Positions 1-9,178 of a DNA stretch of 64,000 nucleotides are shown here, piece after piece. The stretch is from NCBI GenBank assembly GCA_009844425.1, contig VYBN01000033.1, positions 1 to 64,000 on the forward strand, given 5' to 3'. A program made the translations under genes and the position numbers. The stretch comes from Gammaproteobacteria bacterium (lineage in GTDB: Bacteria; Pseudomonadota; Gammaproteobacteria; Steroidobacterales; Foliamicaceae). How positions within the stretch are numbered: the stretch's first letter is position 1; every line of letters starts with the position of its first letter. The notes beneath the pieces are model-generated. The model ran no database searches. It worked only from the letters and a program-made list of their open reading frames with translations, and was not told the origin of the DNA.

Positions 1-124
1 GAATGGGTGGCAGCTTTCGAATGGAATCAGGGGCAGACTTCATCTGGAATACGCAATCGGCAAACTCTTTGTCCTGAGCCAGGATGAAAGCCGCCGTATT
101 TTACCGTTGTAGGTATTGCCGTCC

Positions 125-991
125 CTAATGCCTGTGGCTATGGCCGTGGCTGTGGTCGTGCAGCGCACCGGCCTCCACGAAATGCAGCGCGTAGGCGAGG
201 CCGATTCCCACCAGGAAGACGATGATCAGCTTGAAGCGGTCGTGGGTATGAAAGTGAATTTCGGGCAACACGTCGCTTAGCGCCACGCACAGGAAAACGC
301 CGGCGGCGAAACACAACGCGTAACCCGCCAGTTCGCCTCCCCCCGCTGGCGCCAATTGCGTGCCCAGCCAGAAAACGCCGAGAGCCACCAGCGGGCAGAG
401 CAGCGCAAAAGCGATGTTCACGATATTGCACGTACCGCGTTCGTAGCCGGCCGAGCGCATGACACTGAGAATCGAATAGGCGTCCAGGGGCTTGTGCAGC
501 AGTATCGCCAGGAAAACGCCGAGCCCGGGCATCGCTGCGATTGCCGTGGCGTGTACTCTCTCCTGCATGCTGGCTCCCAGGGCGATACCCTCGGTGATCG
601 TATGGACGGTCAAGCCAAAAGCGATTCCCGCCACGCTGCGGGCGCCGACCGCCGCATGGGATGGCCCCTGACTTTCCTGCAGGGCCTGTGCTTCGCTGCT
701 GAAATCGTGCTGGTGAAACCGGAAAATACGCTGCAGTGCGACCATGAAAATAATGCCCAGCGCGGTCCAGAGCATGCCGTGCTCGATCTTCTCGAGGCCG
801 GGCATCAGCTCCATGCCATGCGGGAGCAGGTGAAACAGGGCGATTCCCAGGATAAAGCCCGCAACAAGGCTCATAATGACCTGCGTGCGGGTGTGCGTCA
901 GTGCGCCGAGGACGGACAGGCGTCCGCCGAGAATCGCGGCGACGAAGATCGCGGGGCAGTAAACCGCAAGAAGCAGAACAGTCGGGTTCAT
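125..991 (-). CDS. ZIP family divalent metal transporter
   Basis: Inner-membrane permease of the ZIP family, which usually imports zinc or related divalent metals. About eight hydrophobic segments are visible. The family metal-site helix reads HTITEGIALG (the HxxxEG signature), followed by LLHKPLDAYSI in the next helix. The C terminus is a short His-rich tail, HDHSHGHSHRH, a plausible metal-binding segment. The ATG at 991 gives 288 residues; an upstream in-frame TTG at 1012 is less likely because the hydrophobic N terminus begins right after the ATG. It is divergent from a zinc-uptake operon, which supports a zinc role. The metal specificity is inferred. Confidence 0.88.
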   Translation of the reverse strand: MNPTVLLLAVYCPAIFVAAILGGRLSVLGALTHTRTQVIMSLVAGFILGIALFHLLPHGMELMPGLEKIEHGMLWTALGIIFMVALQRIFRFHQHDFSSEAQALQESQGPSHAAVGARSVAGIAFGLTVHTITEGIALGASMQERVHATAIAAMPGLGVFLAILLHKPLDAYSILSVMRSAGYERGTCNIVNIAFALLCPLVALGVFWLGTQLAPAGGGELAGYALCFAAGVFLCVALSDVLPEIHFHTHDRFKLIIVFLVGIGLAYALHFVEAGALHDHSHGHSHRH

Positions 992-1140
992 CTGTGCGGC
1001 TATTCTACGCAACGAGTCAATACATCAATGCATCTGTGTACCATTTATCGATACGTTATATTGTTTCGTTATCGCATAATATTCTAATCGTGCGGTGTCC
1101 GCTGATGACGCGCGTGCACAAAAGAATCAGGAGAAAGTAG
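992..1140. promoter_or_regulatory. Divergent control region between the ZIP gene and the zinc operon
   Basis: This 149 bp spacer has an AT-rich block at about 1040-1090 in otherwise GC-rich DNA, with repeated GTTAT-type words and an imperfect CGATA/TATCG inverted pair. Divergent zinc genes suggest Zur control, but I could not fit the classical Zur palindrome, so the operator is only a suggestion. A good Shine-Dalgarno sequence (GGAGAAAG) precedes the receptor ATG at 1141. Confidence 0.35.
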
Positions 1141-3324
1141 ATGAAATTCGGCAATGTTTTTCCTGCAGTGGCGCTGCTGTGCATCGCGCCCGCTGCGCTG
1201 GGGCAGGATGAGGCGGCAGCGAATCGGTCCGAGGCGATTGAAGAGATCGTGATCTTGGGACATCCGCTGTCTGCGGACGGTCTGGCCACGCCTGCCGACG
1301 TGCTGGCCGGCGAAGAGCTGGAACGCAAGCTGGCGGACACGCTGGGAGCAACGGTTGCCGGGGAACCGGGCATCCACAACGGTTCGTACGGCATCGCCGT
1401 GGGACGGCCGGTCATCCATGGCTTGGGCGGCCCGCGCGTCCGCATCATGGAGGACCGCATCGACGCGATGGACGTGTCGGTTACCAGCGGCGATCACGCG
1501 GTCACCGTGGACCCATTCATCGCCGAGCGGGTCGAGCTGTTCAAGGGGTCCGGCACGCTGCTGTACGGTTCGGGATCGATCGGCGGGGTGGTTGACACGC
1601 ACACGGGACGCATTCCCGAAGCCGTGCCGGACGAACTGAGCGGACGACTGGACCTTCGCTGGGCCGACAACGGCGATGCCGGCAGCGGTTCGTTCCGGCT
1701 GGACGGTGGCGCGGACAACTTTGCCTGGCATCTCGACGGTTTTCGGCGCGAGTCCGATGACTATGAGATACCCGGCTACGCCGAATCGGCGCTGTTCCGG
1801 GCCATGGAAGAGCACGAGCACGAGGAGCATGAAGACGAAATGGGGCATCATGACGATGACGAAGACCATCACGACGAAGAAGAGCACCACGATGAGGAAG
1901 AGGAAGCTTTTGGTGTTCTGCCGGGCAGCGCACTCGACATGATGGGCGGAGCCGCCGGCTTTTCGTTCATCGGCGAGCGCGGATTCATCGGCGTTTCCGT
2001 CAGCAACCTGAATGGCGAATACGGAATACCCGGACACGCCCACGACCACGGCCATGAGCACGAAGAAGACGAACACCACGACGAGGCGGCCCACCACGAC
2101 GACGAAGATCACGAGGAAGAAGAGCACCACGACGAGCACGAAGAGGAAGGCAATCCCTTTATCGACCTGAAGCAGACCCGCGTAGATCTGGAGGCGGGCC
2201 TGACGGATCCGCTGCCCGGCTTTTCGAACCTGAACCTGCGACTGGGCGTCAACGACTACGAGCACCTGGAGATCGAGCCCTCCGGAGAAGTGGGGACGGC
2301 ATTCGAAAACGAGGCCTGGGAGGCGCGCGTTGAACTGACGCACCTCCCGGTTGGCGGCTGGGGAGGCGCGGTGGGCCTGCAACTCTCCGACCGTTCGTTC
2401 TCGGTTGTGGGCGAAGAGGCCTTCACGGCGCCGGTCGATTCACGCGCGATGGGCGTTTTCTGGGTGGGCGAAAGATCGTTCGAAGGATTCGCCATCGAGG
2501 CCGGCGCGCGCCTGGAGAACGTGGAACATGAGCCCGCGAACAGCACCGGGACGGACTTCACGACACTGAGCGCCTCGCTGGGAGCGATCATGCCGCTGAA
2601 CGATGCCTGGACGGCTACCGTGCTGGCCGATTACTCGGCGCGGGCGCCGGTGGGCGAGGAATTGTTCTCCAACGGGCCGCACCTGGCCACCCGCAGCTTC
2701 GAGGTCGGCGATCCCGGACTCAAGGAAGAGCAAGCGCTGAATTTTTCGGCGACGCTGCGCGGAGCGGGTTCGCGCTGGTCCGTTGCCGGGACGCTGTACT
2801 ACACCCAGTTCAATGACTTCATCTACCAGGCCGCGACCGGCGAGGAGTTGGACGAGTTGATCGTGCGGGCGTTCGGGCAGGCCGACGCGACCTTTTCGGG
2901 GCTGGACCTGGAGGCGTCCCTGGTGCTGGCCGAATGGGGCGACGCGAGGCTGGAGGCCAGGGGTTTCTTCGACACCGTGTCCGCCGACCTGGACGTGTCC
3001 GGCAACGACAACCTGCCGCTGATCCCACCGGACCGCGCGGGTATCGGATTAGAGTACAGTGCGGGCGCGTTCAGTGCGAGCGTCGACTATTCCCGGGTTT
3101 CAGAGCAGAACAGTGTTGCCGATTTCGAACTCCCGACAGAAGGCTACGATGACCTTCGCGCCTATGTCCGGTACGGGATCGAGCGCGGGGACACCTGGAC
3201 CGAACTGTATCTGCGCGGCAGAAATCTTACCGGTGACGAACAGCGTCATCACACCTCCATCGTCAAGGACCTGGCCCCGGCGCCCGGCCGCACGATCGAG
3301 GCAGGATTACGAGTGAGGTTTTAG
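1141..3324 (+). CDS. znuD: TonB-dependent outer-membrane receptor, ZnuD-like, with two His/Asp/Glu-rich loops
   Basis: Outer-membrane receptor of 727 residues. A signal peptide occupies about residues 1-21, a plug domain about 40-165 (GSGTLLYGSGSIGGVVDTHTG is the plug end), then a beta-barrel ending in the aromatic residue of GLRVRF. Two long inserted loops, residues about 223-256 and 299-336, consist almost only of His, Glu and Asp, as expected for metal-capturing extracellular loops in ZnuD-type zinc receptors. It is first of five same-strand genes that include a His-rich periplasmic protein and an ABC transporter. Zinc as the substrate follows from the loops and neighbours and is not proven. 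Confidence 0.88.
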   Translation: MKFGNVFPAVALLCIAPAALGQDEAAANRSEAIEEIVILGHPLSADGLATPADVLAGEELERKLADTLGATVAGEPGIHNGSYGIAVGRPVIHGLGGPRVRIMEDRIDAMDVSVTSGDHAVTVDPFIAERVELFKGSGTLLYGSGSIGGVVDTHTGRIPEAVPDELSGRLDLRWADNGDAGSGSFRLDGGADNFAWHLDGFRRESDDYEIPGYAESALFRAMEEHEHEEHEDEMGHHDDDEDHHDEEEHHDEEEEAFGVLPGSALDMMGGAAGFSFIGERGFIGVSVSNLNGEYGIPGHAHDHGHEHEEDEHHDEAAHHDDEDHEEEEHHDEHEEEGNPFIDLKQTRVDLEAGLTDPLPGFSNLNLRLGVNDYEHLEIEPSGEVGTAFENEAWEARVELTHLPVGGWGGAVGLQLSDRSFSVVGEEAFTAPVDSRAMGVFWVGERSFEGFAIEAGARLENVEHEPANSTGTDFTTLSASLGAIMPLNDAWTATVLADYSARAPVGEELFSNGPHLATRSFEVGDPGLKEEQALNFSATLRGAGSRWSVAGTLYYTQFNDFIYQAATGEELDELIVRAFGQADATFSGLDLEASLVLAEWGDARLEARGFFDTVSADLDVSGNDNLPLIPPDRAGIGLEYSAGAFSASVDYSRVSEQNSVADFELPTEGYDDLRAYVRYGIERGDTWTELYLRGRNLTGDEQRHHTSIVKDLAPAPGRTIEAGLRVRF

Positions 3325-3328
3325 AACT

Positions 3329-4051
3329 ATGCACAAAGTCAGGAATTTTCGATTCGAGCGGCGGCGGTCGCTCCTGTACGCCACGGCGATCTGCGTCCTG
3401 GCCCCCGCCGGCGTACAGGCGCAGCACGTCCATGGCGTTGTCGAACTTGGCGTCGTGGTTGAGGGCGGCACGGTTGCCGTGTCGCTGGATGCGCCGCTGT
3501 CCGATGTCGTCGGCTTTGAACATGCGCCGGAGAACGACGAACAGCTCGAACTCGTTCGGCGGGCTGCCGCGACGTTGTCGAATCCGGACGCGATGTTCGG
3601 GCTGGCGGACTCGGCCAGTTGCACGATTTCGGACACTTCGATTGACGGGCCGGCGTACGTCCTGGAACATCTCGGGGACGACGCTGCCGGCACGGTGCTG
3701 AGCGACCACGACGCTACGCATGATTCGCACGACACGGATCACGACCACGACGAGCATGAGGAAGCAGGCGATCATGACCACGATGAGCACGACGAATCGG
3801 CCGCACACGACCACGATGAGCACGAGGAAGCCGACGAGCACGACCACGACGATGCCGAACAGCACGCTGAAGTCATCGCAAACTACGAATGGGAATGCGC
3901 CAACGCTTCCGATCTCGACTCCCTCGCCCTGCGTTTCACGGAGAACTTCGCAGGCGTCGAAACGATCGAGATTCAGATTCTGACCTCTGCCGGTGCGCAG
4001 GTTTTGACGCTGGAGGGGCGCGCAACCTCAGTTTCGCTGTCGCGGCCCTAG
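3329..4051 (+). CDS. Periplasmic His-rich zinc-uptake protein, DUF2796/ZrgA-like
   Basis: A 240-residue exported protein. A signal peptide ends near residue 32 (VQA-QHVHG), and the mature protein opens with the QHVHGVVEL motif typical of the DUF2796/ZrgA family. Residues about 127-179 are a His/Asp/Glu repeat (DHDHDEHEE-like), a probable zinc-buffering segment. Cys99 and Cys190 could form a disulfide. The gene starts 4 nt after the receptor stop, with a GAGTGAGG-like ribosome site inside the receptor's last codons. ZrgA-type proteins work with an ABC transporter in zinc uptake in Vibrio, and the matching ATPase and permease follow directly. Confidence 0.82.
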   Translation: MHKVRNFRFERRRSLLYATAICVLAPAGVQAQHVHGVVELGVVVEGGTVAVSLDAPLSDVVGFEHAPENDEQLELVRRAAATLSNPDAMFGLADSASCTISDTSIDGPAYVLEHLGDDAAGTVLSDHDATHDSHDTDHDHDEHEEAGDHDHDEHDESAAHDHDEHEEADEHDHDDAEQHAEVIANYEWECANASDLDSLALRFTENFAGVETIEIQILTSAGAQVLTLEGRATSVSLSRP

Positions 4052-4056
4052 GAGCC

Positions 4057-4785
4057 ATGCCGGGCACAGCCCTCGATCCCGAGATCGCGATAGCGATTTC
4101 GGGGCTGCGCTTCGGCTACGGTTCGGGTGATGACATCCTGGCCTTGTCCGAACTCAATGTCCGGGCGTCGCAACGGGCATTCGTATACGGTCCGAGTGGA
4201 TGCGGGAAGAGCACTCTCCTCGCCCTGGTCGGCGGCGTGCTGGTTGCGCGCGAGGGCGTCGTCGCCATTCTGGGCGAGAATCTCTCCGTCATGAAGAGTG
4301 CGGCCCGCGACCGGATTCGCGCCGATCACGTCGGCTTCATCTTTCAGCAATTCAATCTCGTTCCATACCTGTCGGTGGTCGAAAACGCATCCCTGCCGTG
4401 CCGCTATTCGCGGCGGCGCTTGCAGCGCGCCGTCGACGCGCACGGCTCCGTCGAAAAATCGGCGGCCCGGCTGCTTTCGGCGCTCGGCATCGGCGAGGAG
4501 CTTCGTTCGCGCAGAACGACGGATCTGAGCGTTGGACAGCAGCAGCGCGTCGCCGCCGCCCGCGCCCTGATCGGGCGGCCTGAACTGGTTATCGCCGACG
4601 AACCCACCTCGTCGCTTGACGCGGACCGTCGTCGCGAGTTCATCAGTCTGCTACTGTCCGAGGCCGGCCGGGCCGACAGCACCGTCATATTCGTCAGCCA
4701 CGATGCCTCGCTCGCGACGCACTTCGACGTTGCCATCGATCTCGGACTGAGCAATACCGCGCCGGAACCTTCCAATGCTGCATAA
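4057..4785 (+). CDS. ABC transporter ATP-binding protein (zinc operon)
   Basis: ATPase of 242 residues. Walker A is GPSGCGKST, the Q-loop region FIFQQFNLVPYLSV, the signature LSVGQQQR and Walker B LVIADEPTSSLD, with the switch His in FVSHD. All catalytic elements are intact. It resembles LolD/MacB-type ATPases that pair with FtsX-like permeases. The ATG at 4057 is preferred over upstream in-frame starts because an AGGAG site overlaps the previous stop codon and the longer forms would overlap the ZrgA-like gene. Its end overlaps the permease start by 11 nt, implying coupled translation. Confidence 0.88.
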   Translation: MPGTALDPEIAIAISGLRFGYGSGDDILALSELNVRASQRAFVYGPSGCGKSTLLALVGGVLVAREGVVAILGENLSVMKSAARDRIRADHVGFIFQQFNLVPYLSVVENASLPCRYSRRRLQRAVDAHGSVEKSAARLLSALGIGEELRSRRTTDLSVGQQQRVAAARALIGRPELVIADEPTSSLDADRRREFISLLLSEAGRADSTVIFVSHDASLATHFDVAIDLGLSNTAPEPSNAA

Positions 4786-6019
4786 CTTCGGCAACGCACT
4801 TTCGCTGGTTTTCAAGAGCCTGCTCAACCGGCGTGCGACGGCCATTCTGACCGTCGCATCGATTGCCGTGAGTGCCGGCCTGCTGTCCATTGTGGATCGG
4901 GTCAGGACGGACACGCAGACCAGCTTCGCCAACACGATCTCCGGCACCGACCTGATCGTAGGCGCGCGCAGCGGCGATCTGAACCTGCTCCTGTACTCGG
5001 TTTTTCGTATCGGCAACCCCACGAACAACGTCACGTGGAGCAGCTACGAGAACATCGGCGGCAGACCGGAGGTGGACTGGACCATTCCGTTCTCATTGGG
5101 CGATGCGCACCGGGGCTATCGGGTCCTCGGGACGGACCTCGGCTATTTCAGTCATTACCGGTATGCGGACCGCCGGCCGCTGGCTTTCGGTGAAGGCGGT
5201 CCGTTCACTTCGGCGACGGAGGCGGTGATCGGCGCGGAGGTTGCCGAGCGGCTCGGATACGACATCGGCCGGCAAATCGTCGTGTCCCACGGACTGGCGG
5301 ACACGAGTTTTCTTACCCACGACGAGGACCCGTTCACGATCAGCGGAATACTCGCGCGCACCGGCACGCCGGTCGATCGGACCGTGCATATCAGCCTGGG
5401 CGGGATGGACCTGATCCATACGGTCGGCGGCGCCGATCGCGTGGCGCCGCCAGTCGCCGGTTACGAGCCGGAGGAAATTACCGCGTTCCTGATCGGGCTC
5501 AAATCCAGGACGGCCATATTCGCGCTGCAGCGGTACGTCAACGAGTTCGAGGGCGAACCGATGTCCGCGGTCATTCCGGGCGTGGCCTTGCAGCAGCTCT
5601 GGGGCCTCGTCCGCGTCGCCGAGTACGCGTTGCTGGGCGTGTCGGCGATGGTCGTGCTGGCCAGCGTGCTCGGGCTGCTCGCGACGCTGCTGGTAAGCCT
5701 CAATGAGCGCCGCCGCGAAATGTCCGTGCTGCGTTCCGTCGGCGCCAGACCCGGTCACATATTTGCATTGCTTCTATCGGAAGCGGCGATGCTTGCCTTT
5801 CTCGGCGCACTGTCCGGCCTGCTGCTGGTCCAGCTTGGCATCCTGGCGATACGGCAGTTCGCGCTCTCCGAGTTCGGCATTCAACTCAGCGTTCAACTGC
5901 GCGCCTTTGATCTCTATGTGCTGGCGGGTATCCTTGGCATCGCGGTTATCGTCAGCATCGTTCCAGCCTGGCGGGCATACCGGAATTCGCTCGCCGACGG
6001 CCTGACGGTAAGGCTATAG
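4775..6019 (+). CDS. ABC transporter permease, FtsX/MacB-like (zinc operon)
   Basis: Inner-membrane permease of 414 residues. One N-terminal transmembrane segment (about 20-42) is followed by a large periplasmic domain, then three C-terminal transmembrane helices (about 288-312, 330-352 and 375-398), the FtsX-like layout. The cytoplasmic coupling region includes NERRREMSVLRSVGARPGHIF, typical of this family. It overlaps the ATPase gene by 11 nt and is followed 12 nt later by a DUF3299 gene. Such permeases more often move lipids or peptides or act mechanically, so direct zinc translocation is not established. Confidence 0.82.
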   Translation: MLHNFGNALSLVFKSLLNRRATAILTVASIAVSAGLLSIVDRVRTDTQTSFANTISGTDLIVGARSGDLNLLLYSVFRIGNPTNNVTWSSYENIGGRPEVDWTIPFSLGDAHRGYRVLGTDLGYFSHYRYADRRPLAFGEGGPFTSATEAVIGAEVAERLGYDIGRQIVVSHGLADTSFLTHDEDPFTISGILARTGTPVDRTVHISLGGMDLIHTVGGADRVAPPVAGYEPEEITAFLIGLKSRTAIFALQRYVNEFEGEPMSAVIPGVALQQLWGLVRVAEYALLGVSAMVVLASVLGLLATLLVSLNERRREMSVLRSVGARPGHIFALLLSEAAMLAFLGALSGLLLVQLGILAIRQFALSEFGIQLSVQLRAFDLYVLAGILGIAVIVSIVPAWRAYRNSLADGLTVRL

Positions 6020-6031
6020 AATGGAAAGGAC

Positions 6032-6520
6032 ATGAGCATTTCGAATCCAGTCATTCGCCGGGCGCTCGCAGTGACGCTGGTCCTCAGCGGAATCGCAATC
6101 GCCGACGATGCTCGCGAGCTGACCTGGGACGACCTGATTCCCGATACCGGAGCGACCGAGCAGCCGGGGGACAACGCGTTCGACGATCCTTTTGCGATGC
6201 CCGCCTTTCCCACGGGCGTGGTCGAAGAGCTCAACGGCGTCCTGGTGAAGATTCCGGGATTCGTCGTGCCGCTGGAAGTCTCCAATGAGGGCAAGGTGAG
6301 CGAATTCCTGCTGGTGCCTTATTTCGGGGCATGCATACACTATCCGCCACCCCCCGCCAACCAGATTGTCTACATTACGGCGGAAGAGCCCATGGATCTC
6401 GAATCGACCTGGGAGCCGATCTGGGCGACGGGGGAACTTAAGACCGAGTTTCGCGAATCCCTTCTCGCTTATTCGGGATACACGATGACGGCCCGGGCAA
6501 TAGAAATATACGAGTACTAG
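6032..6520 (+). CDS. Secreted DUF3299 protein (zinc operon)
   Basis: A 162-residue protein with a signal peptide ending near residue 24 (IAIA-DDAREL). The mature part contains VKIPGFVVPLE and LVPYFGACIHYPPPPANQIVY, the conserved core of the DUF3299 family, with one conserved Cys and His. DUF3299 proteins are common next to DUF2796/ZrgA and ABC genes, which supports a role in zinc acquisition, but the biochemical function is unknown. The stop codon shares its CTAG with the convergent FAD-oxidase gene (4 nt overlap), so the two genes have no intergenic terminator. Confidence 0.78.
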   Translation: MSISNPVIRRALAVTLVLSGIAIADDARELTWDDLIPDTGATEQPGDNAFDDPFAMPAFPTGVVEELNGVLVKIPGFVVPLEVSNEGKVSEFLLVPYFGACIHYPPPPANQIVYITAEEPMDLESTWEPIWATGELKTEFRESLLAYSGYTMTARAIEIYEY

Positions 6521-7908
6521 CCGGGAATTACCCGGCCGCGGTTGAGGATGTCCTTCGGGTCGAGCGCCTTTTTCAGGCGCCGCATCAGCGCCAGTTCCTC
6601 CGGACTGCGCGAATAGTGCAGATAGCCGCGCTTTAGAACGCCGATCCCGTGTTCGGCGGAGACCGAGCCGCGATGCGCGCCGGTCAGCCGGTAGCCGATG
6701 TCGAAAATCGTATCGAGGTCCCGGTGCCGGCGGGTGCTCACGAGCAGGTGCAGGTTGTTGTCGCCGATGTGCCCGAACACCAGGCTGATCGCGTCGGGCA
6801 GCGCCTTCTTCAGTTCGCGGTCGAATTCGTCCACAAAGCCCGCCATCTCGCCAATGTCCATGCTCACGTCCAGGCTGGCGTAGGGCGTGAGGCCGGCGGT
6901 GATTTCCGCCACGCCGTCGCGGATCGCCCAGAACGACTGCCGGTCGCTTACCGACCGGGCGATCGCCGCATCGGCGATCACGCCCGACTCCAGCGCCCGG
7001 CCCAGGGCCGCCTCGAAGCGTGCCTCGTCGGCCTGCCGGTCGGGGCCTTCCGCCTCGATCAGCGCATACATCGGATAGCCTTCCGCGAAAGGCGAACGCA
7101 GCGAGTCGCCGTGGTCGATCACGCGGTGAAAGTAGTCCGCCCACATCAGCTCGAAGGCGCTCACCGAGCCGCCCAGCCTGGACTGCAGTTCGCGTAGTAG
7201 CTTCGCCGCCTGCGGGAAGGAATCGACCGCGCAAAGCGCCGTGCAGGTGCTGGCCAGGCGCGGCAGCAGCCGCAGCACGCAGCGCGTGATCACGCCCAGC
7301 GTGCCCTCGGTGCCGATAAAGAGCTGTTTGAGATCGTAGCCCGCGTTGTTCTTGAGCATCTTGTTCATCGAACTGATGACCGTTCCGTCGGCGAGCACCG
7401 CCTCCAGGCCCAGAACCAGGTTGCGGGTCATGCCGAAGCGGATCACCTGGTTGCCGCCGGCATTGGTGGCGATCGCGCCGCCGATGTGACAGGACCCGCG
7501 CGCGCCGAAGTCCAGCGGCAGGAGGAAACCCGCCTGCTCGGCGGCTTCCTGAAGGACCTGTAGCGGCGTCCCGGCCTGGGCGGAAATGGTCATGGACGCC
7601 TCGTCCAGTTCCTCGATGCCGGTTAACCGCTCCAGCGACAGCGCCAGTTCCCCGGCCTGCGGCGTGGCGCCTCCGGCCAGCCCGGTCATTCCGCCCTGGA
7701 CCACGACCGGCTGCCCAAGACCGTTGCAGACCTTGAGGATTTCGGCCACTTCCCGGACCGAGCCGGGACGCAGTACCGCCTCGGGCCTGAGCGCGTTCTC
7801 GGCGGTGAAATCGACGCTGTGCCGCTCGCCCACGTCGTCGCCGGCAACCAGCGAATGCCCCTTTTTCCGCAGGGCGGCTATGGCCTGATTCAAGGCAACT
7901 GTGTCCAT
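6517..7908 (-). CDS. FAD-binding oxidoreductase, GlcD / D-2-hydroxyacid dehydrogenase family
   Basis: A 463-residue flavoenzyme. The N-terminal PCMH-type FAD domain shows VVQGGMTGLAGGATP and the pyrophosphate-binding stretch GARGSCHIGGAIATNAGGN. The C-terminal FAD-linked oxidase domain ends with SAEHGIGVLKRGYL, the family's conserved His-containing motif. These enzymes oxidise D-lactate, D-2-hydroxyglutarate or glycolate and pass electrons to quinone or cytochrome. Nothing here fixes the substrate. It is the last of a minus-strand run and lies 19 nt downstream of the amidohydrolase gene. Confidence 0.85.
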   Translation of the reverse strand: MDTVALNQAIAALRKKGHSLVAGDDVGERHSVDFTAENALRPEAVLRPGSVREVAEILKVCNGLGQPVVVQGGMTGLAGGATPQAGELALSLERLTGIEELDEASMTISAQAGTPLQVLQEAAEQAGFLLPLDFGARGSCHIGGAIATNAGGNQVIRFGMTRNLVLGLEAVLADGTVISSMNKMLKNNAGYDLKQLFIGTEGTLGVITRCVLRLLPRLASTCTALCAVDSFPQAAKLLRELQSRLGGSVSAFELMWADYFHRVIDHGDSLRSPFAEGYPMYALIEAEGPDRQADEARFEAALGRALESGVIADAAIARSVSDRQSFWAIRDGVAEITAGLTPYASLDVSMDIGEMAGFVDEFDRELKKALPDAISLVFGHIGDNNLHLLVSTRRHRDLDTIFDIGYRLTGAHRGSVSAEHGIGVLKRGYLHYSRSPEELALMRRLKKALDPKDILNRGRVIPG

Positions 7909-7927
7909 CCGCCTGCGTGTCGATGCG

Positions 7928-9148
7928 CTAACTTGCCGTGATTATGCGCTCTACCGCGCGCGCCAGCACCTTCAGCCCCAGCACAATGTCCTCTTCGCGC
8001 GTGTCCTCGGAGATGTCGTGGCTGCGGCCGCCGATGCTGGGCACGAACATCATCGCCGAGGGGATCAACGGCGCGAGCATCGTAGCGTCGTGGCCCGCGC
8101 CGCTGGGCATGCGAATGCTCGATGCGCCCAGGTCGGCGGCGGCCTTCTCCAGGTGGCGCAGGATGGTTTCGTCCATGGGGTTCGGGCGGATGCCCGCGCC
8201 TTCGACGACTTCCGCGGCAACGCGGTGCCTTTTCGCCACGCGAGCTGCGCTTTCGTCGATGTATTGCCTGATGCGGTCGAGCACGGTCTCCGACGGATCG
8301 CGATACTCCACGCCCAGGCGGGCCTGACGGGTCACCACGTTATAGGCGCCCGGGTCCATCGCCGCGATCCCCAGGTTCCAGACGGTCCGGTCGCTTCCCT
8401 CGTCGCTGCAGAATCGCGCAAAGTCGTCGGCAAAGGCATACAGGGCCGCACCCGCGTCCCGGCGCAGTCCCATCGGCGTTGTGCCCGCGTGATCCGCCTG
8501 GCCCGTGAACACGACTTCACAGCGGGACACGCCAACGATGTCGGTCACCAGTCCGATCCGCTTCCCGGCGGTCTCCAGTACCGGGCCCTGTTCGATGTGC
8601 GCCTCGAGGTAGGCCGCATGGCGCGCCGGCTCGCAGCGCAGCAGCTCGCGCCCCGCATAACCGGCCGTCTGCAACGCGCTTTCCAGCTTTTCGCCCCGTT
8701 CGTCCCTGAGGCTTCCGATATCCGACTCGTCCACTTTACCGGTGAACACGGCGCTTCCCAGCAAACTGCCGAACCGGCCCTCCTCGTCGATGAAGGAGAT
8801 CACCTCCACGCCCGGGTCGTCCGTTCGCCCGGCCTCAACATAGGCCCGCGCAATCTCCAGCCCGAAGATCACCCCCATCGAGCCGTCCAGCCACCCGCCC
8901 TTGGGCACCGAATCGGTGTGCGAGCCGATCAGGATGTGCCGCCGGCTGCCGGGGGTGCGTCCGGCCACGCTGCCGATTCCGTCGATCCGCGCATCGAGTC
9001 CCGCGGCCCGCATTCGCTCCAGCAGCCAGTCGCGCGCGGCCAGGTCCTCGGGCGTAAGCGAGCGCCGGTCGACGCCGGTACCCAGCCTGCCGAACTCCGC
9101 AAGCGCACGGAGGTCCGCGAGCATCCGCTGCGGATCGATCGGCAGCAT
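7928..9148 (-). CDS. M20-family zinc amidohydrolase (allantoate / N-carbamoyl-amino-acid hydrolase type)
   Basis: A 406-residue metal-dependent hydrolase. Metal-binding signatures are ILIGSHTDSVPKGGWLDG and ISFIDEEGRFGSLLGS, followed by HIEQGPVLE and the dimerisation-domain stretch GQADHAGTTPMGLRRDAG. GAGHDATML and GGRSHDISE complete the dinuclear zinc site. Family members hydrolyse N-carbamoyl-L-amino acids, allantoate or ureidoglycolate. No purine or hydantoin genes are nearby, so the substrate is open. A GGAGGG site about 8 nt upstream supports the ATG at 9148. Confidence 0.86.
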   Translation of the reverse strand: MLPIDPQRMLADLRALAEFGRLGTGVDRRSLTPEDLAARDWLLERMRAAGLDARIDGIGSVAGRTPGSRRHILIGSHTDSVPKGGWLDGSMGVIFGLEIARAYVEAGRTDDPGVEVISFIDEEGRFGSLLGSAVFTGKVDESDIGSLRDERGEKLESALQTAGYAGRELLRCEPARHAAYLEAHIEQGPVLETAGKRIGLVTDIVGVSRCEVVFTGQADHAGTTPMGLRRDAGAALYAFADDFARFCSDEGSDRTVWNLGIAAMDPGAYNVVTRQARLGVEYRDPSETVLDRIRQYIDESAARVAKRHRVAAEVVEGAGIRPNPMDETILRHLEKAAADLGASSIRMPSGAGHDATMLAPLIPSAMMFVPSIGGRSHDISEDTREEDIVLGLKVLARAVERIITAS

Positions 9149-9178
9149 CGGGCCACCCTCCGATTGGTGAGAATCAGA

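Noticed and set aside
1-124. Possible gene end at the window start
   Set aside because: No frame with recognisable similarity is visible in these 124 bases.
1040-1090. Zur box
   Set aside because: The AT-rich words do not form the classical Zur palindrome, so only a candidate control region is listed.
1795-2155. His/Asp/Glu-rich runs as possible frameshift or repeat artefact in the receptor
   Set aside because: The frame stays open with correct barrel segments on both sides, and such loops are expected in zinc receptors.
3889-4056. Extended N terminus of the zinc-operon ATPase
   Set aside because: It would overlap the ZrgA-like gene by more than 150 bp and lacks family similarity; ATG 4057 has a good ribosome site.
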